Positions 25,713-35,971 are shown, counted from the first letter of the stretch. The stretch: DNA of 64,000 bases from a bacterium (GCA_030432695.1 JAUILN010000002.1:1-64000); one strand, 5' to 3'. Translations and numbers: made by a program. The notes: generated from the sequence alone by a model not told the origin.

Positions 25713-28169
25713 ATGCATCGCTCTGCAATCTTCCCGATCCTCGGCCTGACGCTCCTGCTCGACGTCTCCCTCGGAGCACAGCAGTTCGGCAAACCCGGCT
25801 CCGATCGCATTCCGAGTGGCGACCTTCCCTGTCCGATCGGCGTCGTCGACCTGGACGGCGATGGCGCCCCCGATCTCCTCGACTCCACTCCCGAGCTGTG
25901 GCGCAATCTCGGCGACGGTCACTTCGCCGCGCCGTCCCGACTCGGCTCGCAGTTCCACGCTTACCGATTCCGCGAGGGGGATCTGGACGGCAATGGCGAG
26001 ACCGATCTGCTGTGGTATGGATCGGGCGTCACGCCGCTGATCCAGATGCAGCGCGCGGGGCGCTTCGTGGACCACTCCGAGTTCTCGCTGCATTACGCGG
26101 AGGACATCCGCCTCGGGGATGTCGACGGCGACGGCGACCAGGATGTCGTCCAACTGTCGCTCCTCGCCTCGCTGACCGGGGTGTATCTGTTCGACGCGCC
26201 GGCCCGACTCACGCGGAATCCGAACTCCGGCTTCCCTGCCGGATCGAGCCACTCCGACAATCCGCAACACGCGGAACTTGCCGACCTCGACGGAGACGGT
26301 GATCTCGACCTGGTGCTGCTCCATCAGGACCGACTCGAAGTGCTCGCCAACGATGGCTCGGGGCGGTTCACCGAGCGTCAGGAACTCCCGATCGCCAGCG
26401 GTCAATCCGGTCCGATGCGCTGTGCGGACCTGAACGGAGACTCCGCCCCAGACATCCTGTTCGTCTCCCACACCGGCGACGTGACGGTGGTGATCAACGA
26501 CGGCAATGGCCGACTCGCGGGCCGGCCGTCCGGCATCGCGTCGCGCATGCAGACTCCGCTGGATGTCGACGTGGTCGATCTCGACGCGGACGGCGATCTC
26601 GACCTGGCGCTGGCACAGGACGCGCTCGTCGGACACATCAATGACGGCACGGGTCGCTTCGGCGCGACGCGCATCCTGATCCCGAATTGGAGCGGCGAGC
26701 AGCAGGCCCACTTCGCCGACTTCGACCAGGATGGTCGACAGGACCTGTTCGTCGACCGCGGTCCCACCTTGTGTCTGCAGTCCGATGCCGGCGACTTCGT
26801 GCGCGCAGGCGGCTCGGCCTGGCCTCGCACGACCGATGAGGTGATCGCCCCGGTGAGCGGCGACTTCGACGGAGACGGACACGCCGACCTGTTCCACCTC
26901 GGGGGTGCACGGGGCGTACTGTGGCTCGGCGACGGCAGACAGAACTTCGTGGATGCATCCCGCAGGCTGCCCGGCTCCCACGTCGCATCCGTGTCGGCTG
27001 CCATCGGGGACCTGGAGGGCGACGGGGACCTCGACATCGTGCTGGGTCGGTTCCACGGCCCGAATCAGATCTTGATCAACGACGGCTCCGGGACCTTCCG
27101 GCGGTTCGCGGGCGGCATGGACCAACGATCGGACGTCACACCGGCAATCGCCATCGGCGACCTGGACGGCGACGACCTCGCCGAGGTGGTTCAGTCGGGC
27201 AGCCTCGGCGGGGTGGTGATCTGGCGCAACCGCATGCCTGCGGACTTCGTACCCGACGACACCGCTCTGCCGACCGACGCGCGCGGCGCTCGTTCGATCC
27301 GGCTGGCCGACCTGGACGGTGACGACGATCTCGACCTGCTGCTCGGCTTCACGGGCGTGTCACACCCACCCACGGCGGGTCACGTGCGCCGCTTCGACAA
27401 CGACGGCGCCGGCAACTTCCGCGAAGTGCCGGGCGGACTGGTTGGCGGCAATGGCCAGATCGACGTCGTCGACCTGAACGGCGACGGCTTCGTCGACCTG
27501 GTCACCAGTGACCGGGTCTACGAGAACGATGGCCAGGGCGGCCTGACCCTGCTCGGAACCAACCGGATGCCGCGACTTCCGCTCGACGACTCGCCCATGG
27601 TGGTCGGCGATTTCGATGGCGACGGCTGCCCCGACCTGATGACCGCAGCGGGCAACGGCCACGTGCTGCACAACGACGGTGCAGGCTCGTTCCAGGACGT
27701 GACCGGCTCCTGGATGGCCGCCGGATTCGACACGATGGAGCCGCTGCTGAGCATCGACGTCGATGCCGATGGCGACGCGGATCTGCTGGTGGGCGGAACC
27801 CGAGGGAATGCCCTCTGGGTCTCACGCGCCCGCGACCTGCAGATCCGTGAGCTGCCGCGCACCGGCAACAGCATCGAGTTCGAACTGTCCGCCTACGGTC
27901 GGCCGGGCTCGCTGGTCTGGCTGTTCTTCGCCACCGGTCCCGATGCACTCCGCGACCTGCCAGGCATCGGCCGACTGCGGCTCGATCCCGGCACGCTGCT
28001 CCCGGGAGTCTCGGTCACGCTACGCCCCGACGGACCGACCCGGATCGCCGCGAGCATCCCTGCCGACTCCAACCTGGTAGGCCTCCGCTTCGATACCCAG
28101 GCGCTGATCGGCAGTTCGCCCGTCGACGCCCGGCTCACCAATGCGGTCGCGGTGACGGTGCTGCGCTGA
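25713..28169 (+). CDS. Secreted FG-GAP/VCBS repeat protein
   Basis: 818 residues from ATG 25713 with a signal peptide (about 1-22, ending GAQ). More than ten copies of a calcium-binding DxDGDG loop are seen (VDLDGDGAPDLL, GDVDGDGDQDVV, DFDGDGCPDLM), each followed by strands typical of FG-GAP propeller blades. The last about 100 residues (from SIEFELSAYGRPGS) form a beta region resembling the C-termini of the other exported proteins here. A calcium-stabilised extracellular propeller is predicted; ligand unknown. It ends 36 bp from the convergent RCC1 gene. Confidence 0.85.
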   Translation: MHRSAIFPILGLTLLLDVSLGAQQFGKPGSDRIPSGDLPCPIGVVDLDGDGAPDLLDSTPELWRNLGDGHFAAPSRLGSQFHAYRFREGDLDGNGETDLLWYGSGVTPLIQMQRAGRFVDHSEFSLHYAEDIRLGDVDGDGDQDVVQLSLLASLTGVYLFDAPARLTRNPNSGFPAGSSHSDNPQHAELADLDGDGDLDLVLLHQDRLEVLANDGSGRFTERQELPIASGQSGPMRCADLNGDSAPDILFVSHTGDVTVVINDGNGRLAGRPSGIASRMQTPLDVDVVDLDADGDLDLALAQDALVGHINDGTGRFGATRILIPNWSGEQQAHFADFDQDGRQDLFVDRGPTLCLQSDAGDFVRAGGSAWPRTTDEVIAPVSGDFDGDGHADLFHLGGARGVLWLGDGRQNFVDASRRLPGSHVASVSAAIGDLEGDGDLDIVLGRFHGPNQILINDGSGTFRRFAGGMDQRSDVTPAIAIGDLDGDDLAEVVQSGSLGGVVIWRNRMPADFVPDDTALPTDARGARSIRLADLDGDDDLDLLLGFTGVSHPPTAGHVRRFDNDGAGNFREVPGGLVGGNGQIDVVDLNGDGFVDLVTSDRVYENDGQGGLTLLGTNRMPRLPLDDSPMVVGDFDGDGCPDLMTAAGNGHVLHNDGAGSFQDVTGSWMAAGFDTMEPLLSIDVDADGDADLLVGGTRGNALWVSRARDLQIRELPRTGNSIEFELSAYGRPGSLVWLFFATGPDALRDLPGIGRLRLDPGTLLPGVSVTLRPDGPTRIAASIPADSNLVGLRFDTQALIGSSPVDARLTNAVAVTVLR

Positions 28170-28205
28170 TTCTCGGGCATCGTCGCCAGAGCGACCTGCA
28201 CCGGA

Positions 28206-30455
28206 TCACCGACCGACGACCGCGGCAGCCGCTTCGGAGAAGACCAGTCCTCCAGGTGCACCGCGGTCCAGCACGACCGCCTGCAGCGCCACGCGGGCTC
28301 CGACCAGCGCCGGAACGGTGGGAATCGTCGCCCGGTAGACAGCGACACCTGCCTGCCCGAGCAGCGACTCGGCGATGTCGCCCGACGCGCGCAGCTCACA
28401 ACCGGGGAATCCGAAGGGCGTGAGGTCGACGGGAGCACCGACGCCCGACCCGAGCAGCAGCACACCGCGGTCTTCGGGGAGTTGCCGAAGCGACAGCTTG
28501 AGCGACTCTCCGACCCGGGGCATCGTGTGCGGCACGATCCGCGCAGGCGGCAGCGAGCCGGCACAGCCCGGACCGAGCGGCTCGTAGCGGCTGGTCGGGG
28601 TCACGCGGAACACCGCGATGTCGGGCGCACCCGCGAAACCGGCGAAGGTCGCGCCCGGCCCCGCTTCCGGCAGATCGACCGGATCGATCGGCGGATTGCC
28701 GAGCAGGTCGACCTCGCCATCGGAGCGCAGCAGCATCGTATAGCGTGGATTGCTCCGCCCGCTGAAAGGCGGCGCCGCGGCGCCGACGGCTACGTCGACG
28801 TAGTAGACTCCCGCGGGCAGGGACGGGATCGAGATCTGGCCGAAGCCATTGTCCCCCCAGCCCACCACGCGGCCGTCGGAGCGGAGCGCCACGCAGTGGT
28901 AGCGCGCTGCGGCGAGCTTGCGGTAGACGACCCCCGGTGGAAGGTCCGGGATCGCATCGACGCGAGTCACCGTCGAGCCGCCAGGGTTGGCCTCGCCGAA
29001 GTGCACGATCGCGCCGTCCGAGCGCAGGGCGAGCGAGTAGGTGTGACCACCGTCGGCCGCGACGTAGCGGATGCCGGTGGGCAACGGCGGCACGTTGCAT
29101 TGACCTCGGGAGTTGTCACCGAACGCCAGGAGCGCGCCGTCGGAGCGGATCGCGAGCGTGTGGTGGGAACCTGCGCCGACGGCGATGTAGTGCTGACCCG
29201 GCGGCAGGTCCGGGGTCCGGGTCGCTCCGAACGAGTCTCCTCCGCCGTAGACGATCACGCCGTCGGACCGGAGCATGCAGAAGTGGTAGATCCCGGCTGC
29301 GACCTCGACGAACTCGAGGCCCTCTCCGGGATGGAACGGACCGGCGTACGGTGACGGCTGCGAAGGGTTCCCGCTCGCGGCGCCGAGGGTCTCGACCACA
29401 CCATCACGACGCAGCATCACGGCGACTCCGGCACCGACGACGTCGACCTGCTCGAACTCTCCCCCGGGTCGTGATCGCGGAGCCACTCCCGAATAGCCGG
29501 AGTCGTTGCCCCAGCTCACGACCCTCCCGTCGGAACGCAGGGCCCGCCCACCGCTGCCACCGTCGGTGATCGACAGATAGACCGTCGACGCAGGCAACGG
29601 CGGGACATCCAACTGGCCGTAGGAGTTGAAGGGCCCGACCGCGACGATCCGGCCGTCGGATCGGAGGCCGTAGCTGACCTCTCGCCCCGCTGCGATATCG
29701 GTGTAGCTCAGTCCAACAGGTGGATCGGGCAGGTTCGGAGCTGCCCATGAGCTGCTCTGCCGCCACGCGACGGTGAGGCCGTCCGTGCGCCTGGCGAGGA
29801 AGTGGGTTCCCGACGCGACCTCGGAGTAGAGGACTCCCGTGGGCAGGGGTGGAGCCGAGATCGGCTGGCCGGAAAAGTCCCAGACATCGACCTGCCCATC
29901 ACTCCGCAAGGCGATGAAGGGCGAACCCAGCTGCACGTATCGGGTGCCCGTGGGTGGAGACACCACGACCGGACCGCCCCGTCCCCAGCGGACCAGCGTC
30001 CCGTCGCTACGCAAGGCCGCCACATCGAGCCCCATCTGCTCCGCGAGCCGGGTGTAACGCAGCCCACTCGGGAGCGGCGGAACGTCGGCCTGGCCGTAGA
30101 GGTTGTTTCCGAACGCCCGGATCTGTCCGTCCGCGTAGAGCACCAGGGACAAGCCGACTGCCGCAGAGAAATCGAGGACAGCGGTCCCCGCCAGCGCAGG
30201 AGGGATCTCACACTCTCCGGACCGGTTCGCGCCGAACCCCACCAGGGAGCCATCGGCGCGCAGGACCATCGTCGGGCCCAGATCGTTCGACGTGACCCGG
30301 ACCCCAGAGTCCCAGCGCGTGTCGAACCGCGCCGCTCCGACTCCGAAGACAGCGTCCTGGCCCGTGGCCGCGCCTCCCGACAGGAGCAGCCCTGCGACGA
30401 GCGCGGGGTAGACGAAACGGAATCGGCCGGGGGCCGTGCGGTCGGAATCGTGCAT
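28206..30455 (-). CDS. Secreted RCC1-like repeat protein
   Basis: 749 residues from ATG 30455, with AGGAGA 7 nt upstream. Signal peptide about 1-34. The body has about a dozen RCC1-type units of roughly 45 residues with the recurring pattern LRSDGxVxxWGxNxxGQ..VPPLP, for example LRSDGRVVGWGDNGFGQ. RCC1 units form a seven-bladed propeller. The C-terminal about 110 residues, from LGPGCAGSLPPA, are a beta region with DLTPFGFPGCEL. It is a close paralogue of the protein at 33426. Exported binding protein of unknown ligand. Confidence 0.8.
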   Translation of the reverse strand: MHDSDRTAPGRFRFVYPALVAGLLLSGGAATGQDAVFGVGAARFDTRWDSGVRVTSNDLGPTMVLRADGSLVGFGANRSGECEIPPALAGTAVLDFSAAVGLSLVLYADGQIRAFGNNLYGQADVPPLPSGLRYTRLAEQMGLDVAALRSDGTLVRWGRGGPVVVSPPTGTRYVQLGSPFIALRSDGQVDVWDFSGQPISAPPLPTGVLYSEVASGTHFLARRTDGLTVAWRQSSSWAAPNLPDPPVGLSYTDIAAGREVSYGLRSDGRIVAVGPFNSYGQLDVPPLPASTVYLSITDGGSGGRALRSDGRVVSWGNDSGYSGVAPRSRPGGEFEQVDVVGAGVAVMLRRDGVVETLGAASGNPSQPSPYAGPFHPGEGLEFVEVAAGIYHFCMLRSDGVIVYGGGDSFGATRTPDLPPGQHYIAVGAGSHHTLAIRSDGALLAFGDNSRGQCNVPPLPTGIRYVAADGGHTYSLALRSDGAIVHFGEANPGGSTVTRVDAIPDLPPGVVYRKLAAARYHCVALRSDGRVVGWGDNGFGQISIPSLPAGVYYVDVAVGAAAPPFSGRSNPRYTMLLRSDGEVDLLGNPPIDPVDLPEAGPGATFAGFAGAPDIAVFRVTPTSRYEPLGPGCAGSLPPARIVPHTMPRVGESLKLSLRQLPEDRGVLLLGSGVGAPVDLTPFGFPGCELRASGDIAESLLGQAGVAVYRATIPTVPALVGARVALQAVVLDRGAPGGLVFSEAAAAVVGR

Positions 30456-30708
30456 TGGGCATTCTCCTGGGACGAAGCCTCGCGATCGGATTGTCGCCGA
30501 GGTCGGCGGGGCTTGCAGGTTTCGGGCCGCCGGCGCACGGCGATCGCCCGCCGATGGGCGCCAGGGTGTTGCCCATGTGCCCGGTCAGAACTGCTACCCA
30601 TCCAACCGGGTCAGACCGGTGCGCCCGCGCGATCGGACAGGCAGGCCAGCGCAGATTCGGCGAGAATCCCCGTCACGGGTGGAGCTCGGCTCCGTCCCGA
30701 CTTCTCGC

Positions 30709-31735
30709 ATGGACGGCGCAAGCTAGAGCATCAGTTGGCAGGTCGAGGACCTGCAGAACCACGAGCGTGAGCTGCGTTCGCTGGTGCGGGCACTCCTGCG
30801 AGGCAGCGACGACGTCGACCACGTGGTGCAGGAGACGTGGCTACGGGCCATCGGCAAGCCGCCTGCACAGCGGGCGCGTGAGCAACGAGAGGCGGTGACT
30901 GCTCGGCACGTGGCCGACGAACCCTCTGCGGCCGAGACAGTCGAGCGGCTGCAGGCCTGCGCGCGGGTCTCGCAGGCGGTGACCTCGCTGCCTGCCGGGC
31001 TCCGTGATGCCGTGGTGCTACGCCACGTGCAGGGCTTGGCGATCACCGACGTCGCGTCGCGCATCGGCATCTCGGGCGAGACCGCGCGCCAGCGCGTGCA
31101 CCGCGGCCTGCAGCAGCTGCGTCGCGACCTGGCGCCGGAGTTCGCGCGAGACGCCCACCCGGCGTGCGGTGCGCACTCGCTGTGGGCGATCGCCGCGTGG
31201 CCGGCCGCCAGTGAATCCGTGCGTGCAGTCACGCTCTTCGAAGTCGCCATGAGCAAAGCCGGAACGACGTTCGCCCTCGCCGCCCTGTTGCTGTGAGGCT
31301 TCCCGCTGTGGTGGTCCGGCGGGACCCCGGCCTCCGCATCCCCGGGTTCGACACCGACCACCACCGCGACCGCTCCCCGTGCTGGTGAAGGCACCAGGCA
31401 GCCCATCGCCGAGCCGGGTAGCCCCGACGCGACTCGCCGCCTTGCAGCAGATGCCGGCAGTCGATCGACCGAGGCACTGCGGACACCGAGCCCGGACTCC
31501 GGCCTCCGGGTCCGCGTCCAGGTCGTCGACGCGGACTCGGGGACTCCGGTGCCCCATGCCGAGGTCGCGGTGATGTCGAAGACCTTCGATTGGCTCTCGC
31601 TCGACGCCGCCACGAAGGCCCGCGTGCGCGCCGTCGGCCACGACGACCATCTCAAGTACCAGGCCTCCGGCAAGACCCACCGTGCCGATGCCGACGGGAT
31701 CCTCGAGCTGCCGATCACGACGCAGCTGCTCCTGA
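30709..31735 (+). pseudogene. Dead third copy of the ECF sigma / membrane / regulatory-repeat fusion
   Basis: Reading from ATG 30709 in one frame gives MDGAS, then TAG at 30724-30726. Sigma region 2 follows (SLVRALLRGSDDVDHVVQETW), lacking about 18 codons of its last helix compared with 22881. A complete region 4 (DVASRIGISGETARQRVHR) and the start of a membrane helix come next, interrupted by TGA at 31294-31296. The same frame then stays open into a regulatory-like domain (VRVQVVDADSGTPVPHAEV) and ends at the palindrome at 31736. Two in-frame stops, a deletion and a missing 3' end mark it as a pseudogene. The 170-residue open frame 30784-31296 is what gene finders would call. Confidence 0.8.
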
Positions 31736-31772
31736 TCCGTCGTAGTCGGTGCCAGGCACCAACCACGACAGA
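31736..31772. repeat. GGTGCC-A-GGCACC palindrome, copy 3, at the 3' end of the sigma pseudogene
   Basis: Arms with two to three mismatches around a single A (31754). It interrupts the regulatory-like domain of the pseudogene and is read there as RRSRCQAPTTTD, the same frame as the copy in the MNIO gene. No recognisable domain sequence continues beyond it, so the element marks the point of truncation. The 124 bp before the next gene hold nothing else recognised. Confidence 0.75.
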
Positions 31773-31896
31773 TTCGGGCGACTTCGAAGCGAACTCTCGC
31801 CACGCATCGAGGGCATCATGGCACACGTGGCGAAGCGGTCTCGCTGCAACGTCGAGAGCCTTGGACTCTCACTCCAGCGCCAATCGTGCACCGACC

Positions 31897-33372
31897 ATGC
31901 CCACCCACGCTCTACGACTCGCACTCCTCTCGCTGGCTTCGGCGACGACCCTCGCCGGGGCCACCGCGCAGGAGCCCGCCGAACCGAGGATCCGGCTGGT
32001 CGAGACCGAGCGGCCGTTGTTCGACTTCCCGGTGCGCCGCGACCGCGGCCTGCACGCGGCCCACGTGAGTCCTGACTCCGAGCACTTCGTCGCGGTGCTG
32101 TCGATCCCGGTCGCCGAGCTGATGCGGCGCGGTGGGCGCTTCTCGCCGGACGATTACACCCCCGCCATCGACTTCCAGGTCGTCGCCGACGGCAAGGTGG
32201 TCGGCGAGCGACACAGCTACGGCATCCCCGTCCTCGCGCCGTCGGGCAAGCTGGCGTTCGCCTGGCACCGCGTCCGCCAGGGCAAGCGCAAGTGGATCGG
32301 CGACTCGACCGAAGATGCCGAGCTCCGCGTCGACGGCCGGGCCGTCCACAAGGCCGAGGCGATCCTGCCGGCGATCGCCTTCGACGAAGACCAGCCGGTG
32401 TTCGTGTTCGGCAAGCCTGCTCGCTTCTCGATCCCACGCAATCCGAACGACGGGATGAGGACGCTCCGCCAGCCGGCATGGGAGCTGCGCCGCGGCACCT
32501 CCCGCCCGGTCCGTATCGAACTCGCGCAGGTCGGTGACTCTCCCGAGTCCGTCACCGCCCTCGGCGACGGCCGGCTGGCGCTGGTGATCCGAACCCAGCA
32601 GCACAAGTTGCTCCAGGTCCTCGACGCCGACGACGCCCTCCTCTGGGAGTCACCGATGGCCAGGGAACGCGCCCGGCTCGTGGCCGGCTCCGAACGGCTG
32701 GCCTGGGTCGGAGGCGATCGCGACGCGCCGAACGTGCAGACGCGACGCATCGCCGGCGACGACACGCCGACCACCATGGGCTCCGGCCACCTGGAGATCT
32801 CCGAACTCGCCCTGGGCGGACCGGGGGATCACCGGATCGCCTTCACCGCGGTGACCCGTCTGGACGCCGGCGCATTGCCCACAGTCGCAGCGTTCCTCGG
32901 CGACGAACGGGTCGGTCCCGCACGCGCCGGGATCGCTGGCCTGTCCTTCAGCCCCGACGGAGCGCGCCTGGCCTACGTCGCCTCGACCTTGGAAGCGCTT
33001 CCTGCAGGCGTGCCGGAGGGCTGGCGACCGTCGATCCTGCTCCCTCGCCAGATCTGCGACGACTCGATGCCGGGCCTGTATCTGCCCGCGACCGGGACCG
33101 ACGAGGCCCAGACCTGCGTACTCTGCATCGATGGCGCACCGGTCGGCAACGAGTGGCTGAGCATGGGCACGCCGGCGTGGGGTCCCGATGGAGCGCGCGT
33201 CGCCTGCGTGGTGCAGACGAAGGAGGGACTGCACCTCGTGCTCGGTGACTGGCGAAGCCCGGCCTTCGAGCAGATGGGCCCACCGACGTTCCTGGAGGAC
33301 GGCCGCGTCGCCTGCGCGACGTATGCAGAGGGCGAGCTCTGGTGGCGGGTGTTCGATCCCGCGGGGGACTGA
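31897..33372 (+). CDS. Secreted TolB/WD40-like propeller protein
   Basis: 491 residues from ATG 31897, chosen for the signal peptide that follows (LALLSLASATTLAGATAQ). Propeller-type strands such as LSFSPDGARLAYVAS and WGPDGARVACVV are TolB/PD40-like signatures. The N-terminal part opens with a strand describing a 'HAAHVSPDSEHFVAV' blade. Exported; function unknown. It ends 53 bp from the convergent RCC1-like gene. The open frame extends upstream into the sigma pseudogene, but that part is not its own. Confidence 0.65.
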   Translation: MPTHALRLALLSLASATTLAGATAQEPAEPRIRLVETERPLFDFPVRRDRGLHAAHVSPDSEHFVAVLSIPVAELMRRGGRFSPDDYTPAIDFQVVADGKVVGERHSYGIPVLAPSGKLAFAWHRVRQGKRKWIGDSTEDAELRVDGRAVHKAEAILPAIAFDEDQPVFVFGKPARFSIPRNPNDGMRTLRQPAWELRRGTSRPVRIELAQVGDSPESVTALGDGRLALVIRTQQHKLLQVLDADDALLWESPMARERARLVAGSERLAWVGGDRDAPNVQTRRIAGDDTPTTMGSGHLEISELALGGPGDHRIAFTAVTRLDAGALPTVAAFLGDERVGPARAGIAGLSFSPDGARLAYVASTLEALPAGVPEGWRPSILLPRQICDDSMPGLYLPATGTDEAQTCVLCIDGAPVGNEWLSMGTPAWGPDGARVACVVQTKEGLHLVLGDWRSPAFEQMGPPTFLEDGRVACATYAEGELWWRVFDPAGD

Positions 33373-33425
33373 TGTATCGCCGCGATCCGGACACCCACCG
33401 GGCGCCGCCCGCCGAAGCGACCGGA

Positions 33426-35654
33426 TCACCGACCGACAACCGCGGTGGTCGCCTCCGAGAAGACCAGCCCCCCCGACGCACCGCCATCGGCGACGGCCGC
33501 CTGGAGGCAGATCCGTGCACCGACGAAGACCCGGTCCGCGACGAGCTCGATATCGAACGAAGCCTCGCCGCCGCTTCCCACCAACAGCCCGGTGATCTCA
33601 CCGCTCGTGAACACCGTGCACCCGGTGAATCCGAAGGGCCCGAGGTCGAGAGGTCGACCGATCTCCTGCCCGATCAACATCACTCCCAGATCTTCGGGCA
33701 GCCCACGCACCGACAGGGACAGCGAACCGCCGACGCGGGGCAGCACCTGCGGGATCAACTGGGCCGCGGGCTGGGTCCCAGGACACCCGGTGCCTACGGG
33801 TTCGAAACGACGAGCCGGGACCAGATGGAAGACCGCGAGTTGTTGGGACCCGGCAAAGCCCCCGAAGTTCGACCCGGGATCCGTGGCAGGCAGATCGCTC
33901 GGTCGCACCGGGGCCGGACCGAGTAGCTCGATCTCGCCGTCCGAGCGGAGCAGTGCGGAATACCGCGGATCATCGTCTCCCGTATACCAGTAGTGCTCGG
34001 CGGTCACAGCGAGATCGACGTAGTACACCCCGCGAGGTAGCTGCGGGACGGTGGTCTGACCGAGCCGCCCGTCACCCCAGCCCACGACCTGACCATCGGA
34101 CCGCAGCGCAACGCAGTGGAAGCGCGCCGCGGCGACCTTGCGGTAGGTCACACCCGCCGGAAGCGGCGGAATCGCATCGAGCCTCGTTCCGGGGAGGCCG
34201 AGAGGGTCAGCCTCTCCAAAATGGACGACTTCCCCATCGGAGCGGATCGCGAGTGAGTAGGTCGGGCCTCCGGCCGCGGCGACATAGTCGACCCCAGGAG
34301 GTCGACCCGGCGGATCACACTGGCCGTAGCTGTTGTCACCGAATCCAACGAGATCACCGTTCGACAGGATTCCGAGGCTGTGTGCCGAGCCCGCACCGAC
34401 TCCGACGTAGCGGGACCCTGGGGGTGCGGGTGGCACATCACCCTGACCCGCACGGTTGTCTCCAGCGTGCGCAATGTGGCCTGCATCGTCGAGCATGCAC
34501 ACGTGCCGCGACCCTCCAGCGAGTTCGACGAAGCGCCGGCCGGCGTTGGCACGATGAGTCCCCTGGAGATCGCGAGCCCCGAACGCCACGACGCTGCCGT
34601 CCCGCCGGAGGACGGCTGTGTACTCCGTTCCCGCAACTACGCGCTCGACCTCCTCGCCAGGGCGCGTGCTGGGAGCCGTACCTGCGTAGCCGTCCGCGCT
34701 TCCCCAGCGAACCACGCGCCCGTCGGAGCGCAGGGCACGAGCGACGAACCCAGCGCTGGAGACGGCCGTGTAACGAACTCCGGGCGGCAACGGGGGAACG
34801 TCGAGCTGGCCGAAGAGGTTGAAGTCCCCAGCCGCGATCAGCTGCCCGTCGGAGCGGACTCCATAGCTCACTTCCAAGGCAGCACTGATGTCGACGTAGG
34901 AGAGACCGGCTGGCGGCACCGGGAGATTTGGAGACGCCACCGCGGGGAAGAGCCACCACGATTCGGTCAATCCATCGGAGCGGAGAGCCAGTCCGTGCGA
35001 GTCCCCGTCCGCGACCTTCACATAGCGAACGCCCGCAGGCAGTTCGGGGACCGAGGCTGGGTCCCGATAGAAATTGTACGAGACGACGCTCCCATCCTCG
35101 AGCAGGAGCACCCAGGGAGAGGCAATCTGGACGTATCGAAGCCCACCATGGCGTGACCAGACCCAGTGCTCCCCGTTCACCCAACCCACGGGAGACCCAT
35201 CGCTCCGCAGGGCGAACCCACCTGCCCCGAGCGAGTCACTCAGAGCTGTATAGCGCATGCCCGCAGGCAGCGGCGGCACCTGCAACTGACCGTAGCGGTC
35301 GCTTCCGAACGCGCGGATCTGGCCGTCGCTCTGCAGGACCATCACGCACCGGTCTCCCACCGCGACCTGGACATCGGTCACGCCGGGAGGTGGCGGCGGG
35401 ACGTCACACTCTCCGTCGCGGTTGGAGCCGGATACGACCACCGTGCCATCGACGCGAAGCAAGGCCTCCAGACCGGAGCCGCCGACCGCCACCTGCACGG
35501 CCTCGTCCCAGCCGCTGTCGAATCGGTGGGCACCCAGCCCAACGAGCCGCTCCTGCGCGAGCGCGATCGACCCGAACCACATCACGAGGAATGGCGCGAC
35601 CACGCCCCTCCACCCTTTCACAGTGGTCCGGGAAACCTGCATTCGTCCTGTCAT
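33426..35654 (-). CDS. Secreted RCC1-like repeat protein (paralogue of the 28206 gene)
   Basis: 742 residues from ATG 35654, with GAGGAG about 7 nt upstream. Signal sequence about residues 10-33 (VVAPFLVMWFGSIALAQ). RCC1-type units repeat the pattern LRSDGxVxxWG / VPPLPxGVRY through the body. The C-terminal region starts at PVGTGCPGTQPAA and contains DLGPFGFTGCTV, ending in AVVGR as in the paralogue. Gene ends are also alike at DNA level, pointing to duplication of the whole gene; the pair encloses the dead sigma fusion and the TolB-like gene. Confidence 0.8.
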   Translation of the reverse strand: MTGRMQVSRTTVKGWRGVVAPFLVMWFGSIALAQERLVGLGAHRFDSGWDEAVQVAVGGSGLEALLRVDGTVVVSGSNRDGECDVPPPPPGVTDVQVAVGDRCVMVLQSDGQIRAFGSDRYGQLQVPPLPAGMRYTALSDSLGAGGFALRSDGSPVGWVNGEHWVWSRHGGLRYVQIASPWVLLLEDGSVVSYNFYRDPASVPELPAGVRYVKVADGDSHGLALRSDGLTESWWLFPAVASPNLPVPPAGLSYVDISAALEVSYGVRSDGQLIAAGDFNLFGQLDVPPLPPGVRYTAVSSAGFVARALRSDGRVVRWGSADGYAGTAPSTRPGEEVERVVAGTEYTAVLRRDGSVVAFGARDLQGTHRANAGRRFVELAGGSRHVCMLDDAGHIAHAGDNRAGQGDVPPAPPGSRYVGVGAGSAHSLGILSNGDLVGFGDNSYGQCDPPGRPPGVDYVAAAGGPTYSLAIRSDGEVVHFGEADPLGLPGTRLDAIPPLPAGVTYRKVAAARFHCVALRSDGQVVGWGDGRLGQTTVPQLPRGVYYVDLAVTAEHYWYTGDDDPRYSALLRSDGEIELLGPAPVRPSDLPATDPGSNFGGFAGSQQLAVFHLVPARRFEPVGTGCPGTQPAAQLIPQVLPRVGGSLSLSVRGLPEDLGVMLIGQEIGRPLDLGPFGFTGCTVFTSGEITGLLVGSGGEASFDIELVADRVFVGARICLQAAVADGGASGGLVFSEATTAVVGR

Positions 35655-35719
35655 GACTGCTCTCCTCAGGAGCCATCAGTCTAGAGCAAGCCGAGAACAG
35701 CCGCATGCACCCGGTGCGT

Positions 35720-35830
35720 TCATGTCGGTTCCGACTCCCCGACGACGGTTTCCCGCCCTCGACGACCGGTACCGCGATCCGCTCCGCCACCAGGCGCCCC
35801 ACGCCACCCGGCGCCTGGATCCTCTCGTGG
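35720..35830 (-). pseudogene. Decayed fragment of the dnaE2 3' end
   Basis: On the minus strand this reads GRLVAERIAVPVVEGGKP, matching VHLVAERIAVPVVEGEKP at the very C-terminus of DnaE2 (40173 gene). DNA similarity extends on both sides with substitutions and small indels, and fades by about 35860. It is older and more diverged than the copy at 37546. The region 35655-35971 otherwise holds only this remnant and a palindrome. Confidence 0.7.
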
Positions 35831-35925
35831 ATGCCCAGCGTTGCCGTCGCTGCCAGTCAGTCGTCGGCGCGCTCTTCGTGACTTCGCCACGGCACGCCGG
35901 ACCGCGCCCAAGGCCGTAGTCGATG

Positions 35926-35962
35926 CCCGCCGTAGTCGGCGCCAGCCACCAACTACGACACG
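35926..35962. repeat. GGTGCC-A-GGCACC-type palindrome, copy 4 (degenerate)
   Basis: Recognisable by CGTAGTCGGCGCC-A-GCCACCAACTACG; several mismatches between arms and from the consensus. It lies 9 bp beyond the stop of the ATPase gene at 35972, as copies 1 and 6 lie beyond gene ends. Confidence 0.65.
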
Positions 35963-35971
35963 AACTCCGCC

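Noticed and set aside
23640..27125. 1161-residue minus-strand open frame
   Set aside because: It spans the sigma fusion and FG-GAP genes in antisense, with no domain or signal sequence; an artefact of high GC.
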